Assembly: GCF_002234595.1 (NCBI RefSeq)
Contig: NZ_NMUL01000040.1
Location: 62,001 to 126,000, forward strand
Reading direction: 5' to 3'
Length of the DNA stretch: 64,000 nucleotides
From: Amycolatopsis vastitatis
GTDB lineage: Bacteria; Actinomycetota; Actinomycetes; Mycobacteriales; Pseudonocardiaceae
Shown here: positions 42,311 through 51,474 of the stretch, one piece after another
Numbering within the stretch: position 1 is the first letter of the stretch
Layout of the letters: each line of letters starts with the position of its first letter
Position numbers and translations under genes: made by a program
The notes under the pieces: model-generated
The model's database searches: none
The model's input: the letters and a program-made list of their open reading frames with translations, nothing else
Told to the model about the DNA's origin: nothing

Positions 42311-43720
42311 TCAGGCGAAGCGGTCCAGCGCGCGGATCTTGTTGGTCGCGTCCAGGGCCGCGACCTTGTACGCCTCCGAAAGGGTCGGGTAGTTGAACAC
42401 CGCGTCGACGAGGTAGTCGACCGTGCCGCCGCAGCCCATCACCGCCTGTCCGATGTGGACCAGGTCGGTCGCGCCGGTGCCGAACACGTGCACGCCCAGC
42501 AGCTTCCGGTCCGCCGTGGACACCAGCAGCTTCAGCATGCCGTAGCTGTCGCCGGTGATCTGGCCGCGCGCCAGCTCCCGGTAGCGGGCGATGCCGACCT
42601 CGTACGGCACCGAAGACGACGTCAGCTGGGCCTCCGTCGCGCCGACGTAGGAGATTTCCGGGATCGTGTAGATGCCGATCGGCTGCAGCGCGCCCAGCCC
42701 GTTCGCCGGCTCGCCGAACGCGTGGTACGCCGCGAGCCTGCCCTGATCCATCGACGTCGCCGCCAGGGCCGGGAAGCCGATCACGTCGCCGACCGCGTAG
42801 ATGTGCGGCACCTCGGTGCGGTAGTGCTCGTCGACCGCCAGCCTGCCGCGCTCGTCCGCGGACAGGCCCGCCGCCTCCAGGGTGAGCTCGCCGGTCATGC
42901 CCTGGCGGCCCGCGGAGTACATGACGCCGTCGGCCGGGATGCGCTTGCCGCTGACCAGCGTGGTGATCGTCGCGTCGTCGGACACCGCGACGTCGGCGAC
43001 CTTCTCCCCGAAGCGGAACGTGACGCCGAGGTCGCGCAGCTGGAACTTGAGCGACTCGACGATCTCGGGGTCGCAGAAGTCCAGCATGTGGTCGCGCTGC
43101 TCGACGACGGTGACCCGCGAGCCGAGCGCGGCGAACATCGACGCGTACTCGATCCCGATCACCCCGGCCCCGACCACGACCAGCGACGACGGGATCTGCT
43201 CGAGCCGCAGGATCTCGTCGGAGTCGAGCACGCGCGCGGCGTCGAAGTCGACCTGTTTCGGCCGCGCGGGCCGGGTCCCGGTGGCGATCACGACGTAGTC
43301 CGCGGACAGCGTCCGCCGGTCGCCGCGGTGGCGGCCCTCGACGAGGACGGTGTGCGGGTCGGCGAACGAGCCGGTGCCGGCGATCAGGTCGACGTGGTTG
43401 CGCAGCAGCTGCGCGCGCACGACCTGGACCTCGCGCCCGACCACGTGCTGGGTGCGCGCCAGCAGGTCGGCGATGGTGATGTCCTGCTTGACCCGGTAGC
43501 TCGCGCCGTAGAGCTCGCGCTGGTTCATGCCGGTCAGGTAGAGCACCGCTTCGCGCAGTGTCTTGGACGGGATCGTGCCGGTGTTGACACACACCCCGCC
43601 GACCATGTCGTGCCGGTCGACGACCGCCACCCGCTTGCCGAGCTTCGCCGCGGCGATCGCGGCCTTCTGTCCGCCGGGGCCCGAACCGATGACGATGAGG
43701 TCGTACTCGTGCTCGCTCAC
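42311..43720 (-). CDS. sthA: Soluble pyridine nucleotide transhydrogenase
   Basis: A 469-residue flavoprotein of the pyridine-nucleotide disulfide reductase fold. FAD motif GSGPGGQKAAIAAAKLG, a CVNTGTIPSK segment in which the redox-active disulfide is reduced to one Cys (typical of SthA), NAD motif VVGAGVIGIEYA and a dimerisation domain NYPTLSEAYK. It balances NADPH and NADH. GTG 43720 gives the VSEHEYDLIVIGSG start. Confidence 0.94.
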   Translation of the reverse strand: MSEHEYDLIVIGSGPGGQKAAIAAAKLGKRVAVVDRHDMVGGVCVNTGTIPSKTLREAVLYLTGMNQRELYGASYRVKQDITIADLLARTQHVVGREVQVVRAQLLRNHVDLIAGTGSFADPHTVLVEGRHRGDRRTLSADYVVIATGTRPARPKQVDFDAARVLDSDEILRLEQIPSSLVVVGAGVIGIEYASMFAALGSRVTVVEQRDHMLDFCDPEIVESLKFQLRDLGVTFRFGEKVADVAVSDDATITTLVSGKRIPADGVMYSAGRQGMTGELTLEAAGLSADERGRLAVDEHYRTEVPHIYAVGDVIGFPALAATSMDQGRLAAYHAFGEPANGLGALQPIGIYTIPEISYVGATEAQLTSSSVPYEVGIARYRELARGQITGDSYGMLKLLVSTADRKLLGVHVFGTGATDLVHIGQAVMGCGGTVDYLVDAVFNYPTLSEAYKVAALDATNKIRALDRFA

Positions 43721-43810
43721 GACGTCGAGCCTGCGCACCCGGCGGCCCCGGCGCAACCCCTTGCCGGTGAAGATCCGCCGGTGACCCCGCCGCGGGGTTA
43801 GCGTGGCCGG

Positions 43811-46789
43811 GTGCTGCGGGTTTCGCTGCTGGGCGAGCAGGTGATCGCCGACGACGCGACCGGCGCCGTGCTGACGCGGTCGCCGCGGTCGGTCGCGCTG
43901 GTGGCCTACCTCGTCGTGCACGCCGGCCTGGCGCAGCCGCGGCGCCTCATCGCCGGGCTGTTCTGGCCGGACTCCACCGACGCGCAGGCGCTGACCAACC
44001 TGCGCCGCGAACTCCACCAGCTGCGCCACGTGCTGGGCGAGCAGCCGTCGCTGGCCGTCACCGGGCGCGACCTGTGCTGGCGCGACACGCCGACGAGCCG
44101 GGTGGACGTCCGGGAGTTCGACCTCGCCCGCCGGGCCGCGCTGGCCACCGGGGACGCCAGGGGCGTGCTCGCCCACGCCGACGCCGCGCTGGCCGCCTAC
44201 CGCGGCGAGCTGCTGCCGGGCCTGACCGACGACTGGGTCCTGGCGGCCCGCGCCGAGCTCGACCGCCAGTGCGTCGAACTGTGCGACCTGATCTGCCGGA
44301 CGCCGTCGGGCGACCCGGCCGCCGCGCTCGCCGCCGCGCGCCGCCGGATCCGCCTGCGCCCGCTGGAGGAGACCGGCTACCGGACGCTGATGCGGCTGCA
44401 GGCCGACGCCGGCGACCGGGCGGGCGCGGTGAGCACCTACCACCGGTGCGCGTCGGTCCTCGAACACGAGCTCGGGGTCGTGCCCGCCGAGCCGACGCGC
44501 GCGGCGCTGCGCCGGCTGCTCGCCCGGCCCGGCCCCGAGGTCGGGCGGGCGGCGGCGCCCGGGCTCGTCGGCCGGGCCGCCGAGCTGGCCCGGCTCGGTG
44601 AGGCGTGGCGCGCGGCCGCCGCGGGCCGGGCCGGGGTCGCCCTCGTCCGCGGGGACGCCGGGGTGGGCAAGACGCGCCTGGTCACCGAGCTCGCCGTGCT
44701 GGCCCGCGCGGAAGGCGCCGTGGTGGCCACCGGCCGCTGCTTCGGTTCGGCCGGGCAGCTCCCGCTGGCGCCGGTGGCCGAGTGGTTGCGCACCCCGGCC
44801 GTCCAGCGGGCGGCGGCCGCCCTGGACCCGGTGTGGCGGGCCGAAGTCGACCGGCTGCTGCCGGCCGCGCGGCCGGTCGCGGGCGGGCACCCGATGGTCG
44901 ACGCGTGGCAGCGCCTGCGGTTCTTCGAGGGGCTGGCCCGCGCGCTCACCGCCGGTGAACGCCCCGTCCTGCTCGTCCTCGACAACGCGCAGTGGTGCGA
45001 CGAAGAGACCAGCGCGTTCGTCACCTTCTGCCTCGGTCTCGTGCCGGAGGCGCCCCTGCTGGTCGCCGTGACCCTTCGCGAAGGCGGGGCCGGGACCTGG
45101 ATCACCCAGCTGCGCGAGGACGGCAAGCTGACCGAGCTCCCCCTGCGTCCCTTCGACGCCGACGGCACGGCTCGCCTCGGCGAAGCGGTCGCCGGGCGCC
45201 CGCTGTCCGATTCGGACCGGACGCTGTTGCACGCGGCCACCGGCGGGTTCCCGCTGTACGTCGTGGAAGCCTTGCGCGCCAACGCTTCCCCGCCGGCCGG
45301 GCGGCTGTCCGGGGTGCTGCGGGCCCGGCTCGAGCAGCCCGGCCCGGCGGCCCGCGAGGTCGCCGGGCTGGCCGCCGCGGCCGGCCGGGACGTCACCCTG
45401 GAGCTGCTCACCGAAGCCAGCGACCTCGACGCGGACACCGTCGTCGACGCGGTCGACGAGCTGTGGCGGCGCCGGATCCTGCGCGAGGTCGGCGGTGGCT
45501 ACGACTTCACCCACGACCTGCTGCGCGACGCCGCCTACCAGCAGGTCAGCCCGCCGCGCCGGTGGCTGCTGCACCGGCGGCTGGCGCAGGGCATCGAGCT
45601 GCTGCACGCCGGCGACCCCGACGCCGTGGCCGTGCAGCTGGCCGAGCAGTACGCCCGCGGCGGCCGCCCGGACCGTGCCGTCGAGCACTACCGGCGGGCC
45701 GCGGCCGTCGCCGCGCGGACCTTCGCCCACGCCGAAGCGATCCGGCTGCTGAAGGAAGCGCTGGCGCTCGTCCGCGCGCGGCCGCCCAGCGGCAACCGGG
45801 ACCGCTCCGAACTCGCCGTCCTCGAAGCGCTCGCCGGGCCGCTCAACGCGCACCAGGGCTACGCCTCTCCCGAGCTGCAACGCACCCTGGAGCAGTCGCT
45901 CGCGCTCGCGGAATCCCTGGACAGCCAGGATTCCGCGCTGACCGCGCTGCTGGAGCTGTGGTCGTCCCAGTTCGTCCAGGGCCGGACCGCGCAGGCGCAC
46001 GAGTCGGCCGAACGCGCGCTCTCGCTGCTCGTCCCCGGGACGAGCCCGGAGCTGAGCGGCTCGGCGCACTTCATCGTCGCGGGTTCGTCGGTGAGCCTCG
46101 GCCGCCCGGCCGAGGGGCTGCGGCACTTCGAGCTGGGGGCCGAGCGCACGCGGGGCGCGTCGACCTGGCCGATCGGCACCCGGCCCGACATCCACGGCCC
46201 GGCCTGGGCGGCCCACGCGCAGTGGCTGCTCGGCCACGACGACGCCGCGGTGGCGAGCAGCGCCGAAGCCGTCGAGCGGGCCCGCGCGGCCGGGCACCCG
46301 TACAGCCTGACCATCGCGCTGGCCTACGCCGGGATCACCCACCAGCTGCGCCGCGACCGGCCCACGCTGTCGGCGGCCGTGGCGGAGCTGCGCGCCCTGT
46401 GCGACCGGTACGGGTTCGCCTACTACCGGGAGTGGGCGCTGGTGCTGGGCGGCTGGGCCCGCGGCGGCGCGGCGGGGCTGGCCGCCACCCAGGAGGGCGT
46501 CGCGCACCTCAAGGCCGAGGGGGCGTTCGCCCGGATGCCGTACTGGCTGACGCTGGTGGCCGAGCTGTCCGCGCCCGAAGCGGCCCGCGCGACGCTGGAC
46601 GCGGCGCTCGCCGCCGGCGAGGCCCGCGACGACCGCTGGTGGCTGCCGGAGGTGCTGCGGCTGCGGGCCGCGCACGACGCCGATCCGGGCCCCCGCCTGC
46701 GGGCCGCCGCGGAGCTGGCCCGCGCCCAGGGCAGCGTCGCGCTGCTGCGGCGGTGCGAGGCGGATCTCGCCGGCTCCGGACCGTCCTGA
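43811..46789 (+). CDS. SARP/AfsR-type large transcriptional activator
   Basis: A 992-residue regulator. Residues 1-95 form an OmpR-like winged helix, about 100-240 a BTAD domain (AFDLARR-type helices, GRAGAVSTYHRC), then an AAA/STAND ATPase with Walker A GDAGVGKT (281-288), and TPR-like repeats to the C-terminus. No C-terminal LuxR domain is present. Translation starts at GTG 43811. The next gene has a SARP-type direct-repeat promoter, so a local target is apparent. The ATPase suggests nucleotide-gated activation. Confidence 0.88.
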   Translation: MLRVSLLGEQVIADDATGAVLTRSPRSVALVAYLVVHAGLAQPRRLIAGLFWPDSTDAQALTNLRRELHQLRHVLGEQPSLAVTGRDLCWRDTPTSRVDVREFDLARRAALATGDARGVLAHADAALAAYRGELLPGLTDDWVLAARAELDRQCVELCDLICRTPSGDPAAALAAARRRIRLRPLEETGYRTLMRLQADAGDRAGAVSTYHRCASVLEHELGVVPAEPTRAALRRLLARPGPEVGRAAAPGLVGRAAELARLGEAWRAAAAGRAGVALVRGDAGVGKTRLVTELAVLARAEGAVVATGRCFGSAGQLPLAPVAEWLRTPAVQRAAAALDPVWRAEVDRLLPAARPVAGGHPMVDAWQRLRFFEGLARALTAGERPVLLVLDNAQWCDEETSAFVTFCLGLVPEAPLLVAVTLREGGAGTWITQLREDGKLTELPLRPFDADGTARLGEAVAGRPLSDSDRTLLHAATGGFPLYVVEALRANASPPAGRLSGVLRARLEQPGPAAREVAGLAAAAGRDVTLELLTEASDLDADTVVDAVDELWRRRILREVGGGYDFTHDLLRDAAYQQVSPPRRWLLHRRLAQGIELLHAGDPDAVAVQLAEQYARGGRPDRAVEHYRRAAAVAARTFAHAEAIRLLKEALALVRARPPSGNRDRSELAVLEALAGPLNAHQGYASPELQRTLEQSLALAESLDSQDSALTALLELWSSQFVQGRTAQAHESAERALSLLVPGTSPELSGSAHFIVAGSSVSLGRPAEGLRHFELGAERTRGASTWPIGTRPDIHGPAWAAHAQWLLGHDDAAVASSAEAVERARAAGHPYSLTIALAYAGITHQLRRDRPTLSAAVAELRALCDRYGFAYYREWALVLGGWARGGAAGLAATQEGVAHLKAEGAFARMPYWLTLVAELSAPEAARATLDAALAAGEARDDRWWLPEVLRLRAAHDADPGPRLRAAAELARAQGSVALLRRCEADLAGSGPS

Positions 46790-46795
46790 ACGGAC

Positions 46796-46827
46796 CGAAC
46801 GCTTCGCGAACGCCTGGTGCCTACGTT
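46796..46827 (+). promoter_or_regulatory. SARP binding site and -10 box
   Basis: CGAACGC repeats at 46796 and 46807 (11-bp period). Eight bases after the second repeat comes a -10-like TACGTT (46822-46827). This is the geometry described for SARP activators such as ActII-ORF4 and AfsR. Confidence 0.7.
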
Positions 46828-46861
46828 CGCCCTGAACCGGAAAATCCGAGAGGGGCCACCC

Positions 46862-48250
46862 ATGACCACCACCGCGTTGCCACACGAAGCCTTGGCCGCC
46901 ACTCTGCGCGGCAGACTCGTCACGCCGGCGGACCCGGGCTACGACGAAGCCCGCGCCGTCTACAACGCCATGATCGACAAGCGGCCGGCGGCGATCGCCT
47001 ACTGCCGCGACGCCGCCGACGTCGTCACCTGCGTCCGCTACGGCCGCGAACGGGGCCTGGACCTCGCCGTGCGCGGCGGCGGCCACAACGCGGGCGGCCT
47101 CGGCGTCGCCGACGACGCGCTGGTCATCGACCTGTCCGGGCTGCGCAGCACCACGGTCGACCCGGTGCACCACACCGTCCGTGCCGACGCCGGCTGCACG
47201 TGGGGCGACGTCGACCACGCGACGGTCGCGTTCGGCATGGCGACGCCGTCGGGCATCGTCGCGTCCACCGGCGTCGCGGGCCTGACCCTCGGCGGCGGCA
47301 TCGGCTACCTGGCCCGCCGCTTCGGGCTGACCGTCGACAACCTGCTCGCCGCGGACGTCGTGCTCGCGGACGGCTCGTTCGTGCAGGCTTCGGAGTCTTC
47401 GCACGCCGACCTGTTCTGGGCGCTGCGCGGCGGCGGCGGCAACTTCGGCGTCGTCACGTCGTTCACGTTCCGCTGCCACGACATCGGCGAGCACGGCTCG
47501 GTGATCGCCGGACCGGTGCTCTACGACCTGGCCAACACGCCGGACGTGCTGCGCTGGTACCGGGAACTGCTGCCGTCGCTGCCGGAGGAGCTGAACGGCT
47601 GGTTCGGCCTGCTGACCGTGCCACCCGCACCGCCGTTCCCGGAGGAGCTGTGGGGCCGCAAGGCGTGCGGCATCGTCTGGTGCTACACCGGAGCACACGC
47701 GAAGGCGGACGAGGTGCTCGCGCCGGTCCGCGACTTCGGCTCGCCGCTGCTGGTGGGTTTGCAGGAGATGCCGTACACGGCGCTGCAGGGCGCGTTCGAC
47801 GCGCTGTACCCCGCCGGGCTGCAGTGGTACTGGCGCGCGGACGTGTTCCACGAGATCTCCGACGCGGCGATCGACATCCACCTCAAGCACGGCGAGGCGT
47901 TGCCGACGATGCATTCGTCGATGCACCTCTACCCGATCGACGGCGCGGCGAGCCGGGTCGCCCCGGACGCGACGGCGTTCCCGCACCGCTCGGGCGGCTG
48001 GTCGGGCGTGATCGTCGGCGTCGACCCGGCGCCGGAGAACGCGGAAGCGATCTCGCGGTGGACCCGGGACTACTGGGAGGAACTGCACCCGACCTCGGCG
48101 GGCGGAGCGTACGTCAACTTCATGATGGAGGAGGGCCAGGACCGCGTCCGGTCGTCGTACCGGGGCAACTACGAGCGGCTGGCCGCGGTCAAACGCCGGT
48201 ACGACCCGGAGAACGTGTTCCACGTCAACCAGAACATCCGCCCGGCCTAG
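46862..48250 (+). CDS. FAD-linked oxidase, berberine-bridge-enzyme family
   Basis: A 462-residue oxidase. RGGGHNAGG holds the FAD-linking H75. GGGIGYLARRFGLTVDNL is the FAD-binding motif, and a C-terminal BBE segment (ENVFHVNQNIRP) closes the fold. The position of the second linking Cys of bicovalent members reads VASTGVAGLTLGGG, so FAD is probably attached only by His. It likely oxidises a natural-product intermediate or an aldose under the SARP upstream. ATG 46862 has AGAGGGG. Confidence 0.9.
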   Translation: MTTTALPHEALAATLRGRLVTPADPGYDEARAVYNAMIDKRPAAIAYCRDAADVVTCVRYGRERGLDLAVRGGGHNAGGLGVADDALVIDLSGLRSTTVDPVHHTVRADAGCTWGDVDHATVAFGMATPSGIVASTGVAGLTLGGGIGYLARRFGLTVDNLLAADVVLADGSFVQASESSHADLFWALRGGGGNFGVVTSFTFRCHDIGEHGSVIAGPVLYDLANTPDVLRWYRELLPSLPEELNGWFGLLTVPPAPPFPEELWGRKACGIVWCYTGAHAKADEVLAPVRDFGSPLLVGLQEMPYTALQGAFDALYPAGLQWYWRADVFHEISDAAIDIHLKHGEALPTMHSSMHLYPIDGAASRVAPDATAFPHRSGGWSGVIVGVDPAPENAEAISRWTRDYWEELHPTSAGGAYVNFMMEEGQDRVRSSYRGNYERLAAVKRRYDPENVFHVNQNIRPA

Positions 48251-48305
48251 GAACCCGGGGCTGACGAAAGGCAAGGGAAGGCCGCCAGCCCAGCCCGCAC
48301 GACAC

Positions 48306-48424
48306 CCAGACCCCCCGCAACCCCGATCCGAAGCCAGAACACGGACGGCGACGCCGTGTCAAGGCACGCTTTCCCGCCTTGACACGGTGCCGCCGGCCGT
48401 AGTCACAATCAGGCTTCGGGGTGG
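48306..48424 (+). repeat. Structured ~120-nt intergenic element, copy 2
   Basis: The same outer stem, AGAACACGG and loop ACGCTTTCCC as the copy at 35341. The inner stem (48346-48365 with 48376-48395) has different bases but keeps pairing at most positions. Confidence 0.8.
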
Positions 48425-48439
48425 CGGAACCCAGCCCTC

Positions 48440-49747
48440 TCAAGACCGCAGAGCGCCACGGCGACGCTGCCAGTCCGTAACAGTGTCCAAAGAGGACTCG
48501 ATCTCTTCGGTCAGCAGCGCCGCCAGCTGTGCCGCGACGGCGGGACCCAGCAACTCCCCGACCCGCTCCAGCAGCGGCAGCGCCTCCCACGGCGACGTCG
48601 CCAGTGAACCCACCGTGACCCCGGCATCCGGCGGCGCGAGCCCCTCCTCCAAGCCGAACCGCCCGGCCGCCAGCAGGGCGGCGACGACCAGATGAGGCTG
48701 GGCATCGGCGCCGGCGAAGCGGAACTCCAGCCGAGGGCTCGACGACGGCCCGGCCACGCGCACCGACGCGGTCCGATCGTCGTACCCCCAGCGAACCTCA
48801 CGGGGCGAGAACGGCGCAGTCCGCAGCCGGACATAGCTGTTCCACGTCGGAGCCCAGACGGCGGTCAGCGCCCGCGCGTCCCGCAGCACCCCGGCCAGGA
48901 AGCCGCCCAGCAGATCCGGTTCCGAACCGTCCATTGCGGACAGCGACAGGTGCACATGTCCAGAATTTCCCTGCCCCGGCTCCGGCGCGGCGAGGTAGTC
49001 CGCGGTGACGCCGTGGCGCGCGGCGACCCGCCGCACGATCAGCTGCTGCAGCAGGACGTCGTCGCACGCGGACAGGGCGTCGCGGTGGCGCAGCACGATC
49101 TCGTACTGCCCCGGGTGGCATTCGGCGCGCGCCGACTCGACGCCCAGCCCCGCGTCGTCCAGCGCCGTGCGCAGGTCGCGCAGCAGCGGCGCCAGGCGTT
49201 CGGTGCCGCCCACCGCGTAGTCGACGCCGTGCGTTGTGAGCGGCACGCCGGCGGAATCGCGGAAGACGACCTCGTGCTCGATGCCCACCGACGGCCCCAG
49301 CCCCAGACCTTCCAGTGCCGCCAGCTGCCCGCGCAGCACTTCGCGCGGCGCCAGCTCCGCGACGGTCCCGGACGGCCATTCGGCGTCGCACACCACCGCC
49401 CACGTCCGCTCCCCCAGCGGGATCGCGCTCGCCGCGTCGAGCCGCATCCGCAGGTCGCCGAAGCCTTCGAGGTAGCCGCCGAGCACGCCGGACGCCTTGA
49501 GCGGGTCACGCGAAGGCGTCCACGCGAAGACGTAGCTGCAGACACCGTAGCCGTCGTCGAGCACCGAAGCGGCGAACGGCGCGGCCAGCTCGACGGCGGC
49601 GAAGCGGGCGTGCGGGTCGGGCACCAGCAGGAGCAGCCGGGCACCGTCCTCGGCCAGGATTCCGCGCAGCACGGCCGTTCCCGCGGAAGCCGCCTCCTGC
49701 CGGTCGGCCAGGGATCGCGGGCCGGCCGGCCGCGTGAACGCCGTCAC
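48440..49747 (-). CDS. Glutamine synthetase-family ligase of a siderophore operon
   Basis: A 435-residue GS-fold ATP-dependent ligase of the polyamine or FluG-like type. Family motifs are retained: IEHEVVFRD (metal Glu), GNSGHVHLSLS, WAPTWNSYVRL and WGYDDRTASVRV. The GTG at 49747 overlaps the NIS synthetase stop (GTGA), making it the last gene of the operon. It may form a gamma-glutamyl amide on the diamine or on the siderophore, taking the place of a missing acyltransferase. That role is inference. Confidence 0.83.
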   Translation of the reverse strand: MTAFTRPAGPRSLADRQEAASAGTAVLRGILAEDGARLLLLVPDPHARFAAVELAAPFAASVLDDGYGVCSYVFAWTPSRDPLKASGVLGGYLEGFGDLRMRLDAASAIPLGERTWAVVCDAEWPSGTVAELAPREVLRGQLAALEGLGLGPSVGIEHEVVFRDSAGVPLTTHGVDYAVGGTERLAPLLRDLRTALDDAGLGVESARAECHPGQYEIVLRHRDALSACDDVLLQQLIVRRVAARHGVTADYLAAPEPGQGNSGHVHLSLSAMDGSEPDLLGGFLAGVLRDARALTAVWAPTWNSYVRLRTAPFSPREVRWGYDDRTASVRVAGPSSSPRLEFRFAGADAQPHLVVAALLAAGRFGLEEGLAPPDAGVTVGSLATSPWEALPLLERVGELLGPAVAAQLAALLTEEIESSLDTVTDWQRRRGALRS

Positions 49748-51474
49748 CAGGCGCCGCCGGGGTCCGGGGCGTGCAGCGGGTTCGGCACCCGGCCCCAGCG
49801 GACGTCGAACTCGTCGTCGCGCTCCACCTTGTCGAAGCCCTGGCCGGCGAAGTGCTCCCGGTTGAGCGTCACCCGCTCGACGTCGGGGGCGAACAGGCGG
49901 CACGCGTCGAACCGCGCGGCCACGTCCGGGTTCTCGTCGCGGTAGCGGCCGACGATTTCCCGGACCAGCGCCCAGAACGCCGCCCGCGGCAGGCTCCGCT
50001 CGTCGAGCAGCAGCTCGGCCCAGAACCGGAACTGGCCGGAGAACACCGAGCTGAACAGCGACTGGGCCAGCAGGTGCGCGGGCCAGCGCAGCATGTCGGC
50101 CGCCGCCTCGGCAGGCAGGCTCTCGTAGCTTTCGAGCTGCTCGTCGAGCAGGTCGACGCCCTGGGCGAAGTCCTTGATCAGCACCCGCTGCGGGAACCCG
50201 GCGGTGTCGACGACGAGGACCAGGTTCTGGCCGTGCGGGCAGAACCCGACGCCGTGGCGCAGCAGCCACTGCAGCAACGGCGTCAGCACCAGGTCGAAAA
50301 GACGCGTCAGCCACGCTGTCGCGTCCCCGCCGCCGATCAGGTGCGACAGCATCGAGACGCCGTCGGGTCCGCGGTAGGGCAGCGCGGCGAACGAAATCGC
50401 GCGCTCCCCCTCGGAGAGCTGGATGGGCTCGCGCCAGAGCGCGCCCAGGGTTTCGTGGAACCGGTACGGCAGTTCTTCGAGGTGCCCGAACAGCGGGTGC
50501 TTCACCGACACGCTCGCGACTTCGCCGAGCAGCCCGAACCGGTACTTCTCGCTCAGCAGCGGGTCGGCCGCGCCGATCCGGCGCAGCCACGTCGTCACCG
50601 ACGGCCCGGCGAGCGTGGCCGCGGAGTTGAGCCCGCGGTAGACGAGCGTGTTCCGCACCGATACGGCGGTCTTGACGTCGTGGCGTCCGGGCGTGCTCAC
50701 GTTCGCCAGGGTCCGGACCGTCTGGTGCGGCCGGTAGGCGTCGGCGCTCTCCCCGAGGTCGACCACGACGCCGGTGGCGAGCTCGGCGGCGTAGAGTGTG
50801 CCGAGGATTTCGTCGGCCTGCCAGGGGTGCACGGGCACCCAGACGTAGTCCCCGGGAGCTTTCGCGGCGAACTCCGCGCGCAGTTCGCCGAGTTCGGCGG
50901 CCAGCAGCGCGTCCCGGCTCAGCCCGCCGACGCAGCGGAACTCGGCGTGGTCCGGGTGGACGGCGAACCAGCGCAGCCGGATGTCCTCGCCCGCCTCGGG
51001 CGCGTACCGGGCCCGGTCACGCGCGGAGAAGCCCACGCGGCCCTTGTTGAGCACCAGCCGCGGGTGGCCGGTGAGGTGCCCGTCGGCGACGTTGTACTCC
51101 ATTGTGGACAGTTCGGCCGCGGTCGGCGCGCGCCGCAGCCGCGCGGCCTCGTTGGCGACGGTGGCGGTCAGCTCGGCGAGCACGTCGGCCAGCCGCAGCC
51201 CGCTCAGGCCCAGGACTTCGCGGGCGTCGACGACGAGCGTGCGCGGGTCGGTGACCGGGTCGCCGGACCGGCGCGCGCTGCCCGGTTCGACCGTCCAGGC
51301 GTCGAACGCGCCCCGCCGGGCCCGGAACGTGTAGGTCGCGCCCGGCAGCTCCAGCCGGTACGCGTCGCCGTCGGCGACCGGCTCCAGCATGTGCTCGTAG
51401 GACAGTTCGCCGAGCATCTTGTGCGTGATCAGGGCACCGGCCGCGCGCCAGGCGGCCGCGTCGTCGAGGGTCAC
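49744..51474 (-). CDS. NIS siderophore synthetase, IucA/IucC family
   Basis: A 576-residue ATP-dependent synthetase that joins carboxylates to amines or hydroxylamines. The family motifs KTAVSVRNTLVYRGLNSAATLAGPS, HGQNLVLVVD and IKDFAQGVD (ATP/Mg) are visible. A GTG start at 51474 overlaps the hydroxylase stop. Together with the decarboxylase and N-hydroxylase it is the assembly step of a hydroxamate-type siderophore. Confidence 0.92.
   Translation of the reverse strand: MTLDDAAAWRAAGALITHKMLGELSYEHMLEPVADGDAYRLELPGATYTFRARRGAFDAWTVEPGSARRSGDPVTDPRTLVVDAREVLGLSGLRLADVLAELTATVANEAARLRRAPTAAELSTMEYNVADGHLTGHPRLVLNKGRVGFSARDRARYAPEAGEDIRLRWFAVHPDHAEFRCVGGLSRDALLAAELGELRAEFAAKAPGDYVWVPVHPWQADEILGTLYAAELATGVVVDLGESADAYRPHQTVRTLANVSTPGRHDVKTAVSVRNTLVYRGLNSAATLAGPSVTTWLRRIGAADPLLSEKYRFGLLGEVASVSVKHPLFGHLEELPYRFHETLGALWREPIQLSEGERAISFAALPYRGPDGVSMLSHLIGGGDATAWLTRLFDLVLTPLLQWLLRHGVGFCPHGQNLVLVVDTAGFPQRVLIKDFAQGVDLLDEQLESYESLPAEAAADMLRWPAHLLAQSLFSSVFSGQFRFWAELLLDERSLPRAAFWALVREIVGRYRDENPDVAARFDACRLFAPDVERVTLNREHFAGQGFDKVERDDEFDVRWGRVPNPLHAPDPGGAW

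Noticed and set aside
42311..48274. A 1987-codon minus frame spanning sthA and continuing opposite the SARP and oxidase genes
   Set aside because: Only the last 469 codons are sthA. The rest is the antisense shadow of the SARP and oxidase genes.
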